Below are positions 50,808 through 61,374 of a stretch of 64,000 nucleotides of DNA, piece after piece. Under the pieces are notes generated by a model that was not told the origin of the DNA, did not search any database, and saw only the letters and a list, made by a program, of their open reading frames with translations. This stretch comes from Isoetes taiwanensis (taxonomy: Eukaryota; Streptophyta; Lycopodiopsida; Isoetales; Isoetaceae), in contig JAJEKV010000031.1 in NCBI GenBank assembly GCA_021234155.1, positions 13,509,748 to 13,573,747 on the forward strand, written 5' to 3'. How positions within the stretch are numbered: position 1 is the first letter of the stretch; the number at the start of each line of letters is the position of its first letter. The position numbers and the translations under genes are program-made.

Positions 50808-53134
50808 ATGGCTGCACCCAAATTTCCTACTCTTCAAGCTTCTGCTCCAAGGGATGCGACTCTTTTCGAGTCTGTGTCTTTCTCGACGACCACCTTTCGC
50901 GAGGCCCTTGTTGGTCCGAGTCGGGAAGTAGCGGAACACCAGAAGCTTTATGAATTCTCCCAAATGGAGCTCCCGGCCCCAAATCTGGAGCAATTGAAGC
51001 AGTTCGTCGCTCACATCGTCAACAGCCCAGAAGGCCTTGCTACGGTGGTCGATGGCACCACCATTTTACTTACTCAGCCTTTGATTTCTGAGGTATTCCG
51101 TATTCCTTTGCAAAAACCTTCTGTCTCTTGGGCTGCTTTACAGGACATGGACGTCACTCAGTTTGGTGCTCCTGCTTATCAAGCCAACCAGCATCGCCTC
51201 ACAAATATTGCCAAGTCACATGACAATTTTGTGAAGTTTCTGTGGCACAAATTGCTTGGGTATTCCATAAGGCTCAGCTCCAAACCACAATTCAGGACTT
51301 GTTGGAGCAAAACCAGACAAAAGACACCCTCCTGGGTGACAAGGAGAAAGATATTGCTAAGCTCGACACCTTGTACACGGAGCTTTCTCACCAATACCGC
51401 ACTCAAGTTCATGACCTCACTGAGCGTGACGCTAGACTCACCTCCCTTGAAGCTCAGATTTCCACGCTGACAAATCAGTTAACGTCCATCCAGACTCAGC
51501 TTTCGGAGGCTCAGAAATAGAAGGTCATCGATGACGCAGAGATTGCCACGCTTCGTCTCAATACTCCAGGGCAATCCTCTTCACATGCCACGCTTCCTAT
51601 TAAACGGGTCCGTGATCAGTCCCGTCTTTTGTTAGAAAAGGAGAATCGGATCCGTGACCTTGAACATCAGCTCCAGCAAGCAGTTCAATCGGCTGAAGAA
51701 GCCCAAAACAAACAGGAGGGATATATCGACATTGCTACCAACATCCCTGTGGACTTCTCTACTCCTTCCAGCTATCTTGACTATGTGGTGGCCCAACGAC
51801 ACCTTTTTATTTTGAAGTGGTACGCGGCCAATGGCAATGTTCATCAACAGCCATTCAAAAGTGCGGATTTCCTTCGGATCTGGCCGGATCTCTCTGTGGA
51901 AGACAAGGGTTTATTTTGTGCACTCTTAGTCTTTGATCAGCTCAATTCTGACGACCCCGATTTGGTCACTTTCCGTGTTGTTCAGCCAATGGCTTATGTT
52001 TTTCATGACTTCTACCTGGCGGATCTCCATGATAAATTCCGAGATGAGGCCCATTGTGTTTTTCGAGGCAACTCCAATGCTGCTTGGTTGTTATCATCAA
52101 CCAACCCATATTTCAAGGATCCTGCTCAGTCTCAGACTTTTGAACAGGAGTACATGCCTGAACTTGCTCAGCACTTACCTCTGTGGCAGGCTGAAACATT
52201 GGAACAGGTAAACAAAAATTTGGCGCATCCTAATGATCTTGAGTTCGCCCAGATTTATATGCAGCACTTGGGAGGCTACAATCAACTCCGTGGCCTTCTG
52301 GAAAGCAAGACCATCCCAACGGGTTGGGTAAATCCTCCTGTATATCAATTACTCTCTACTTCAGAGTGGGACCATTGGTGTCGTGCTCTTGATCAGAATC
52401 TTGTGCGAGCATTCCGGGACATGGCTTTGCAACCCACGCATACGGGCCTGCTTCCCTATCTATATGCTTCCTTAGGAGTCCCTCCACGCCCACGGTTCCT
52501 CTCTTCTGACTGGCGTCTTCCCTTTTGGACGAAGGTCATGGATGGTCACGCTGGGTCGACTCCGCCTCAGATCTCGACGGATCTTCGGTGGGATCCCCGA
52601 TTTGTCAGACGCTCCAATTGGGAGGATAATGCCACCTTGGACACTACTGAGAATTGGCTTTATATCGCTAATGAGCGTGGTTGGCAACGGCCTGCTGATG
52701 CTCTGCATGGCCTTGATACCTTCTTGCAGAATGCCGCCACCTTCCGTCCACCGTCAAGCTGGTTTCTGTGCTGCTCTCAAATGCATCCTGGTCAGCTCTT
52801 TAAATCAGCAGCGTCCAATCTTTTACTGCAATTCGAATGCCAGCGTCAGTGCTTTCGGTCTCCAGACCTGCCTTCTCATGGAGTGCCAGTTTGTTCCTTC
52901 AAACGCACATGCTGCCCTGGAAGACATGGTGCGCTCTCACTTCCTCATTGATGCCGATCCTGCCCTTGGGCTCAACACTCCTGACGCCCTTCAAACACGC
53001 CAGGACCTCATTGCTCATTACCATAATGGCGCCCGTCCTCATTCCCGTGAGGATCACTTTCCGACTGCTGGTTTCCCGCCCTCGGAAGCACTTCCTCCTT
53101 TTCTTCAAACTGAGTGTCGTTTGGTGGGGGGGAG
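50808..53134 (+). pseudogene. Third ORF of the outer Tat-like element
   Basis: ATG 50808 (context GCCATGG) opens MAAPKFPTLQASAP. The N-terminal ~150 residues contain LKQFVAHIVNSPEG and ILLTQPLISEVFRIPL, reminiscent of the plant mobile domain found in plant transposons. A frame change near 51240 leads into a long coiled coil (LTSLEAQISTLTNQLTSIQT). A TAG at 51518-51520 is followed in frame by more coiled coil (NRIRDLEHQLQQAVQSAEE) and a large C-terminal domain to ~52760 (FLRIWPDLSVEDKGLFCALL). The last ~120 residues read in another frame and end in the 3' LTR. Total ~770 residues. Tat/Athila elements often carry an extra ORF here (called env-like in Athila); I see no signal peptide or membrane segment. 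Role unknown; two frame changes and one stop disable it. Confidence 0.65.
53121..53134 (+). other. Polypurine tract of the outer element
   Basis: TTGGTGGGGGGGAG abuts the TG of the 3' LTR. Confidence 0.85.
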
Positions 53135-53725
53135 TGTTAGTCCTGTGCCTCCTGGTACAGGACTATTCATGCATTCGACGGACCAAGTCAAGGCCAAGGA
53201 TCCACAACCAGGCACGGGTCAGTCATCAAAGGCTCAGCAGAAGACCAAGCAGACCACACAGATAAAGACCACGCCTGGCATCAACAAGAGGCGGCGCTCA
53301 GACAAGTGACGGCCCGTCACCGCCCGCGTCAGCGTCAGCGTGATTTCAGGCTTTTCAAGAGGCACCGCCAGCATTCCTGCAAATCAGGCCTCCTTCCAGG
53401 AGTCGGCACCAAAATCAGTCAGAATGTCTATATTGGGCCAAAGGCCATTGTACTATATATATGAGTAGGGCTAGCACATGAGTTTTTAGATGAGTTTTGA
53501 GTCTTGTCTCATTTTCAGTTTTCTCTCGATTGCGAGAGCTCATGTATCTTCATTGACATCAAGGAAGCTTATTATTGTGATCTCATAGTTCTCTTTTGTT
53601 TTCTTTTCTCTTCCCTTGTTTTTCTTGCAAATCTCGCGTGATATAGTCCCCGGATTCTCCTGTTAGATCCAAGGGTCCTCACAGAGGGTTGTCTTGCAGG
53701 AGTTCCCGAACCCAGACCCCAAACA
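53135..53725 (+). repeat. 3' LTR of the outer element
   Basis: 591 bp, starts TGTTAGTC, ends CCCCAAACA, followed by ATGCT. Differs from the 5' copy at about a dozen sites. Confidence 0.92.
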
Positions 53726-53730
53726 ATGCT

Positions 53731-54775
53731 GATGAGTGCGCATATATCTTCGAAATGTCAGAAATTATGCATAACAATTCTGAAAAGCATTTCAACATGT
53801 CTAGGCCTTTGAAAATCTGTTTTATCGGCCACCCTGTTTATAGTTTTGAGGTTTGGAAGAACCATTAGTTCATTACATTTTTCCAGCATCCTTAGCTTTT
53901 GTGAGAGCTGGAATTCAAGCATAGACACATTATTACAGCTAGAATAGCAAGAGGGAAGGTAAGATTTAGGCCAGATTTCTTGGTTTTAAGGATTCTCGGA
54001 CTCTTTTTTGTGAAAATCTTTGACTTTTTCTTTCATATTTTCTTGGTATTTTGTCGTATTTTGGTATTTTGGATTTTTTATCAATAGTGCGCAGGGCCCA
54101 ATGGATTAATATATGTGATGTTCTTAGAAATTCCAAAGATTCCAAACTATAAGGAAGATTGAGATGGCATAAGAATTTTTTTCAATTGCCCTTCTTTGCA
54201 AAGCCCTTAAACCATGGTTATAAGGTCCAAAAGTAATGGGTGAAAAAATACGGAAGTTGCAAGGGAAAGGTACGGGAAGATAAAATTTAAATAGGGCAAA
54301 TGGCTAAGAAAATAAGGCAATAAAGTCCAATGATGGTATGAATATAAATGATGTGCTGGTTTAAGGAAAATTTTGAGGCAAGGTCATGAGAAACTCGCAA
54401 TGTGATTAGGGTGAAGATTTCCAAAGTAAAGTGCATGGGAAAATGGCTAGGGGGGTTAGATGGAAGCTTCAAGGCTATGATATATGGCAAATGAACAAGA
54501 TAAAATATAAATTGGGGATGGAAATGGAAAAGATGAAAGGTGAAAGATGAAAAAATTCAATAGAACGACTTCCAAACTTCAAATAGACATCTTCCAATCT
54601 TCAATTATCCCAAAGTCTTCTAATATATAGTTTGACCATTGACTTCAAAGTAAATACTTCTTCCCAAGCTTGACTTCAAGCGCATTGCCTTGACGTCAAA
54701 AATGAGTAATCTTTGACCTCAAGATCAATATTCCCTACTGGAGTCTTCAAAATAGAACTTAAATAAGAACCAATG
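53731..54775. other. Unassigned AT-rich DNA right of the outer element
   Basis: Continuation of the sequence that ended at 28628. TTTGGTATTTT-type repeats occur near 54040-54080 and GGAAAATGG/AAGATGAAA repeats near 54520-54560. No gene seen. Confidence 0.35.
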
Positions 54776-55560
54776 ATCAGTATGTTGCCCAGTGGGGGCA
54801 ACATGGAATGGTTTGGAGTGTGTGTAGAAAGCCTTCCTAGCTTGGGCAGTTGGGGTAAACTCCACAGTCCCATATCAAAATCTTTCTATAGGAGGTCTCT
54901 TGCCTCTTCGGAGGACCACACTGGACCGCCATTTCATCTACTTTCTGAAGTGGTCAATGTGGGCAATGCTCTTCTCTTCAACATTGCTTATACGATGGCA
55001 ATGGGTCCACAACACCTCAAAGCCTGCTAGAAGGAAAAAACGAGCTCAGTGGTTCTTCAAATGAAATGTCAGGAGCACGTGTAGACAGGTACAAACTGAA
55101 GAGGATCACCACACTTGAGATACTACTTCATGCTCTCTTTCTTAGCAAGCTTTAGGATGTTGATGCCTTGAAATAGATCAAGACAGTGCACTATCAATGC
55201 TAGATCAATCCCATGATTGAACGAGATCCATAATGCTACTTCCATACACATTTTGCCTATGAAGCAGCACAGACTGATAGCTTCCATTTTCAAAGGTGCG
55301 CATCGTCTCAAAATTGAGATAGTTAGATGGATCTAGTAGGCACGAGAGAACATGCCTTGCCAGTGTTGCCAGTTGGGAGTCATTGAGGATGAGTGTCACA
55401 TTCTTTAGAATTGTTGCAACCATATCCGTGCATCTCAATGGCTTTAATCTCTGTCAAGATTTCTTTCTCCTTAATACCAAAAGAAGTGGCAAGAAAGCTA
55501 CATACAACCTGGTTAATTGGCCTCTAGCCTGCACCACTTGCACACGATCCTACTACTTTG
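54776..55560 (+). pseudogene. LINE 3' fragment
   Basis: Plus-strand sequence near 54810-55025 corresponds to the post-RT region of the LINE family (the path from V.S.P.L...K to AMGPQHLKAC). At 55300-55400 a decayed Cys motif reads CQCCQLGVIEDECH, matching the C-terminal motif of the 24.3 kb LINE. It is heavily mutated. Confidence 0.6.
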
Positions 55561-55568
55561 CAAAGGAT

Positions 55569-56200
55569 TTAAGAGCCTAAGAATAACAACAACAACAGTC
55601 GTACCACCAAAACGAGAGAATTCATGAGACCAGGCATTCCTAGAACCTGTAATCCATCCTTCAAATGTTTAGTATTGAGCTTGAAGTAAAATTTTTGTAG
55701 CTCTTCGGTAAAGAGGTTGTCCAATAGAGAACCATTGAGGATTATGATCTGATACTGCACTATCCAACAAATTAGTTCTCTGCAATTGAAGAAACCAAGC
55801 ATCTATAATATTATAATAGCTTCGATCATGTCAGGCATAAGCTCTACCATTGCATGTCCATCCATTGCACCAGGTGAAGGTTTGATCTCCATCAAACTCC
55901 ACAAAACTACAATCATGGAATAGATGTTGTCGTTGCTTCCGCTCAAATTCCTGAACCATCTGCGATCTCCTGCTACACCTATTTGTCTCCATTTTAACCA
56001 TATTGAAATCACCAGTAAGCAATCATGCTACACATAGGAGAAGGTTTCAGAGGCCTAGATATCTCTGAAGCCTCTGGCATCTCTTGATTTGAATGATTAG
56101 AAGTAACAACACTCCCTGGTATGCTGAAAGATATATCATCTATACTAGAAAGATATCTGAGGGAAACAAAACAAAGAATCAAAAGAGTAGAAATCAAAGC
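55569..56200 (-). pseudogene. LINE endonuclease-domain fragment
   Basis: The minus strand reads LTGDFNMVKMETNR near 55985-56022 and AVSDHNPQW near 55735-55760, two active-site motifs of the apurinic-type endonuclease of LINEs, with TFTWCNG between. Frames are broken. Its orientation is opposite to the LINE fragments on each side, so it is a separate insertion or an inverted piece. Confidence 0.65.
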
Positions 56201-56900
56201 ATAATACCAGGCAAAGTCCTAATCATAGCTCCAGGGGTCTAGGATTAGAGGCAATCTAGGTCGGCCAGCTTCCACAATCCAGGACTAGATACAATCACTT
56301 TCAGCCAGTTCCAAGCATCCAAACATGCAAGCATGCCTTATCTAGAAGAATTGGATCTAATGCTTCTAAGCAAATATATAGCAAACCCTAAATTTGATTC
56401 AAAAAAAGCGTCTCTCCAGCCGCACATGCACCAACTCATCAAATAATTTGTCTTAATAAACTCCTCCTATGCCATGTTTGCCCTAAAACTAGAATAAGGA
56501 AGGTTAGTATACTACTTGGAATATAATAATTGATATATTCCTTTAGCTCTGGGAAAGATATTGCCCAGAATACAAACCCTAAACTTTTATACTACCTAAA
56601 CCATTGAGAATTTACCCCTCTCCCCAACTCTTCCGCATTATCAACAGATAGAGATATAAAGTATCATTGCAAGGAATTTTGTCTAGCATCATGCAAAGTT
56701 ACCTACCTATATTCCTTTCAGTCTCTAGATCCTCTCTACCCTCTCTTCTCCAGTCCTAATGAAGTAAAATTTGATTAAAATTTGCTTGAATCGAGCTCTT
56801 CTAAAGGTTTTCATCTATCCCGGGCCCTTTTTTTTCTCTTTTCATTTACGAGTTAATGGAAATTCTGCAGCTTCCTCCATTAGTGCAACATACTGATAAG
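56201..56900. other. Unassigned sequence between LINE fragments
   Basis: AT-rich; includes a TTTTTTTCTC run near 56827. No gene or structured feature seen. Confidence 0.35.
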
Positions 56901-59215
56901 CTGGCCACAGTCCTTCTGAGTACCAGAGAATGATGGTTTGGAAGAAGAGACACAAGAACGCCTTCATGTTCAGCAAGATTTCCTCGAAATTAGGTGGTCT
57001 GATGCTCAGTGCAAGGAGCTTAAATGTCAGCTTGGGCTAGTAATTGATCCTACTCTCAAGATGCAGACGTTCAAACAATACAAAGGTTTCCTCAAGGCCA
57101 AGAAGGTACAAAACAAGGCAGAACATCAAAGCGAATTCTACCTCCTTGGTCATCACTCCAAGACATTTTGGAGAAGAGTGCTGCAAAAGCCTATGCAACC
57201 TACTGGAAATATCTCACAAGAATAGTGGGAGTGATATTACATCTTTATTAGTGAAGTGCCAACACAATAGGCCCCACACTGATTATAACAGAGGTAGCTG
57301 TCACTAAAGGCTTGGAACGTCTCACAAATGACAAGGCTGCAGACTTAGATTGCATTAAACGGCAGATTGTCTCCGTCCTTCTGAAAGGCTTCCCCTCACA
57401 TTGGCCGGCCAGCAGAGTGGTTCCACCGCATATGGACAATCCACACTGCCCTGCCAACTACCATACAATCATGATCAGCTCAATGTTGGCAAAACATTGG
57501 CCGGTATCCTTGATCAACAATTGGTAGCATGGGCAGAGGAAATAGAGGTACGCATGACGCCATCAGACATGGTTTAGGCCTAAGCACTTCACTATAGGCC
57601 ATATTTTCATATTGCACACCTTGATAAAGGACATAAAAACAAACGACAAATTCTGTATTGCTGCTTTCTGGACTTTGCCAAAGCTTTCGACACAGTCCAT
57701 AAGGAGAAGATGTGAGAAAGATGTATGCAGTTGGGAGCCTCTAGGAATTGCAAAATGCAGTATACAAGCTCTATAAAATATGCTTAACTCGAACGCCACC
57801 CTTAAGATGAGTTATCAATAGTATAGTAGTATTAGAATCCACCAAGGGTGTCCACCTCTCCTATATTGTTTGGATTGTATATTGACTAGCTTGAGGATTG
57901 GCTTGCATAACATGGAGATGGGCAGGCCAAGCTCGCTTACGATATTCACCGCAACTAATATATGCAGATGATGTGGACATTTTAACTTACACCTCAGCGA
58001 GTATGCAGCATCATCATCTGGACGCATTGAGTACTTTCTGCGAGGCCACTTGAATGGATGTCAATTTGGACCAAACCTGATGCACGTGGTGTCATCTTTA
58101 AGGCAATAGAGCCGGCCTTGCTTCACTTACAAAAATCAAGATGTGGAAGTAGTACAATACTTGTGAGTGGAGTTCACTACGACTACATATTGGGATACTT
58201 TTATTAGGCAATGGGTGATGAGAGACTGGAAGGTTTTCTATGTAACATAAAACAACAGTCGCAGAGCAAAGCTTTATGACTGCTCACATCAATCCCACTT
58301 GTTCAGGTTGTTGATGACGCCGGTGCTTTTATATGGAGTGGAAGTATGGGAGCCAATGATATCACTTACCACTTTGGAGGACTTGGAACGGGTACAAAAA
58401 GCCTTTCTGACTCGAGTATTTAGAGCCAAGTCCATGGTCCCAATCAAAATCTTCTGCAAGAGACCAGGTTTCTATCTCTTCAAAGAGCTACTATGGAATG
58501 TCACATAATATACCATATATTGTCAAAAAGTGGTAAACATGCAAGCACATATCTTTGAAACCTCGCCCACTCAATGGCCATGGGTCCATAATGCCTTACA
58601 ATCGGCTGGAAGGTTCCAGACGGAATGTTCAGAAATAGGGGTGTATATATAGGTGCATAACAATGAGGTTTAATCAACTGAAACAGTTGTGACAACAATG
58701 CTTTGGAGTTGGTAAAAACATTTCACTACGAAAATAGATTAATCATATGCTTGCCAGGTGTCCACAATGGCACCTATTAACACATGTACCTATCAAAAGA
58801 TCTAAGAGTGATTGTGTCCATTCGAATAGGAGCACACCACCTCAAAATTGAGATAGCTAGATGGGCCCGGAAGAGCGAGAAAACTGGGTATACTAATGCT
58901 GTCAGCTGGGAGTTATGAAGAAGAGTGCCACACTCTTTAAACTATTCAGCATTTGCACCTATCCAGGCGCGATATGATGGGTTAGTTACATCTAACTAAA
59001 CTGCTATATATGATGATGAACACGCCTTTGGTAGGGGCATTGGCATCTTATATTAAATAGATACTAGACATGCAGGCTCAATTACCCCTCTAATCATTAC
59101 ACTAACATGTACAAATGTACATTTTATCAACAAGTCTATTATTGCTTTGTTTGCTTGTTTAGGCCCTATAAGGCACCTCGTCTCTATGGATGATAAAAGC
59201 CAATTTAATTCAATT
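56901..59215 (+). mobile_element. Degenerate LINE, plus strand, 5'-truncated
   Basis: Pieces of one LINE ORF2 appear in order in different frames. The pre-RT linker is near 56940-57230. RT reads PANYHTIMISSMLAKHWPV near 57450, CCFLDFAKAFDTV near 57660 and QLIYADDVDIL near 57955 (YADD site). LLYGVEVWEPM and LERVQKAFLTRVFRAKSMVP lie near 58330-58450. The Cys motif region is decayed near 58880-58940. The 3' end may be the AATTTAATTCAATTTC tail near 59195-59215. Clearly of the same family as the 24.1-26.4 kb LINE. Confidence 0.75.
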
Positions 59216-59990
59216 TCTTTTTTGATGGCAAGTGGAATGCCTTTTTCGGTGGATGGTTGTAATAAATCTTAGATGGAGCTATTGTACTTGTAAGTATGAT
59301 GCGGAGCGTGTGATAACCAATCGGATGAAGTTTTTATAGGAGAGAATCAGATTTTGCTTGAAAGAAAAACCCAGCTAATTGACCTATAAATGTTTTCTTA
59401 ATATTGGCAAGTGAGGGCGCTTGGGCGATTTTTTAAGGTTATATTTAGCTCAGACCCATAAAGCACATTGATTTTCTTTCGCGCCATCTTTATGATGATA
59501 CTACGGAGAACCTGAAGAAGATAAACATAAAGACAAAGAGAGGATGATGTTTTCTCTGCGCCAAAAATACGTCTCCTTTTTGACACTCATTGGCTGCCCT
59601 AACGATGCACATATCACCACTTAACTGCCCTCCCTTGCCATTATGGCTATAACCTTTATATCACAACTTTGAATACCATATTAACGATAGCACGTGAGAT
59701 TAACATAGCTTTTTCGCTTACAGTATGCAACGACATTGGGACGCACTTAATAGTTTCTATCAGAACACTAGAATGTGATTCACTTGGTCAAGATCTTGCA
59801 AGGTTCTCTCGATATCCTCTCCTAGGCAGCATAGAGAATCTCGCAGGGTCAAAAGGTGGAGGTGGCACAAACATACAAATACTTTGAAATGGAGATTACA
59901 ATCACCACATATTGGTACACCTATATCCAACAATATGTGACTGCAGGCTAGAAGGCTTTGTATGCCATGAAGAATAATTACCACAAATCA
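59216..59990. other. Unassigned DNA
   Basis: AT-rich with short ORFs only. Part of 59880-59990 may belong to the LINE fragment that follows. Confidence 0.35.
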
Positions 59991-60780
59991 ATGCTTTGTG
60001 ATTGCTCCTTATTTTCGTGGAGCCAGTTCCTCTATATGGGTGGAAGTATGGGGTCCAGTGATATTACTTTCCACTTATAAAGACTTAGAAATACGTCCAG
60101 AAAGCCTTTCCAACTCGGGCTCTTGGAGTTAAGTTCACAGTCTCGTATCCAATCCTTCTACAAGGCACATGATCCCTTGCTCTTCAATGTGCTGGCCGAG
60201 AATGCCAAAACTCTACTGTTAAAAGGTGATCAACATGGAGGGCACTCGACTTCCAAACTCTACCTGCAAATGACCATGGATCCACGACGACTTAAAACCT
60301 GTTGGAAGGAGAACATACAGGTTGGTTCTCTGGATGGAATGTGCAAGAACATGTGTGTGTACGAGTGGATAGCAATGAAGAACACACCCGGTTGAAGCAG
60401 TATCTAGATGCATGCTTCCTTAGTAAGCTTTGGGATGTCGGTGCCGAAGATGGTCAAACAAAACACTACAAAAGTCAGATTAATCTCATAGACCATATGG
60501 ATATTTGTTAGCACATTTGCAACGAAAAGGCATAGGCCAATAGCATAGATTCACATAGGTGCATATCATCTCTAAATTGAGATAAGCAGATAGTAAAAAT
60601 AGGATATGTCAATGTTGCAAAATGGGAGCAATTGAAGACGAATGCCATACTCTTTAGATTTGCCCAACGTTTGTGACTATTCGAGCTCTCATTCGATTAT
60701 ACCTTCTCAACCACTATATGGGTTTTTGCACACGTCTATAGTGACGACACTAGTAGCTTATATCCTAGAGCTTTTTGACT
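59991..60780 (+). pseudogene. LINE 3' fragment, second plus-strand copy
   Basis: Reads EPVPLYGWKYG near 60018, then KAFPTRALGVKFTVSYPILL near 60098-60155 and AIEDECHTL near 60630-60660, the same order as in the 24 kb LINE. MTMDPRRLKTCWKEN near 60270-60315 matches AMGPQHLKAC in the 54.9 kb fragment. Many stops. Confidence 0.6.
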
Positions 60781-60953
60781 GACAAACCCCAACTGTGTCT
60801 GCCTTCAACACATTGATATGTATATATTCTTGCACTGTGACTCGCATGAAACCAACAACAGCCCGATACCAGAGAACTTCAAATACTAGATCCGAGGAAG
60901 GAAGGAAGGTTCTTTTATCATCCGCGGAGGTCGATCGGCCTATGGGACCCAAA

Positions 60954-61374
60954 TTACACGGGTGCAGTAAGCCCGTTGCTACCCGGATTAAACCCCCCGT
61001 CGCAGCAACAAACCTGCTGGCAGTTGTACAAATATACATATATACACATATACACATGAACTCCCGGCACCTCAGGTAGGCGCCCGGGGGCAGAGGTGAG
61101 TCCGTAGATCCAAAACCTCCTGGAGGTAGGAGCCAAGGGATCGAACTGATGGCGTTCTGAGTAGCTTATGCAGGGGCAGACCAGGTCGCACCAAGAGAAT
61201 GTAGCGAGCCCGAATCTGACTATAGGCTGGACAGCTCTGGAAGGCATGGCTTTCATCCTCAACAACCCCCAGCGGGCAACACTGACAAAGCCTGTCCTGG
61301 CGCGGCTCTCCAACACACGGACCCATCTCAAGCCGAAGATGGTGGGCCCTTGTTCGAATGGACGCGATAATCAC
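60954..61374 (-). pseudogene. LINE C-terminal fragment, minus strand
   Basis: Minus strand 61072-61374 reads IIASIRTRAHHLRLEMG then LCQCCPLGVVEDESHAFQSC, an almost clean copy of the family's C-terminal Cys/His motif. It is better preserved than the neighbouring plus-strand copies, so probably a younger insertion. Confidence 0.7.

Larger units (their letters stand above)
28629..53725 (+). mobile_element. Outer LTR retrotransposon, Tat/Athila-like Ty3/gypsy
   Basis: LTRs at 28629-29218 and 53135-53725 differ at only about a dozen positions and are flanked by a perfect 5-bp duplication ATGCT (28624-28628 and 53726-53730). The primer site is tRNA-Asp type. Gag-PR-RT-RH-IN order, a DGGS protease and an additional large ORF plus an antisense ORF after integrase fit the Tat/Athila side of Ty3/gypsy. 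Without the nested 34396-49186 element it is about 10.3 kb. Pol and ORF3 carry frameshifts, so it is not autonomous now. Confidence 0.9.
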
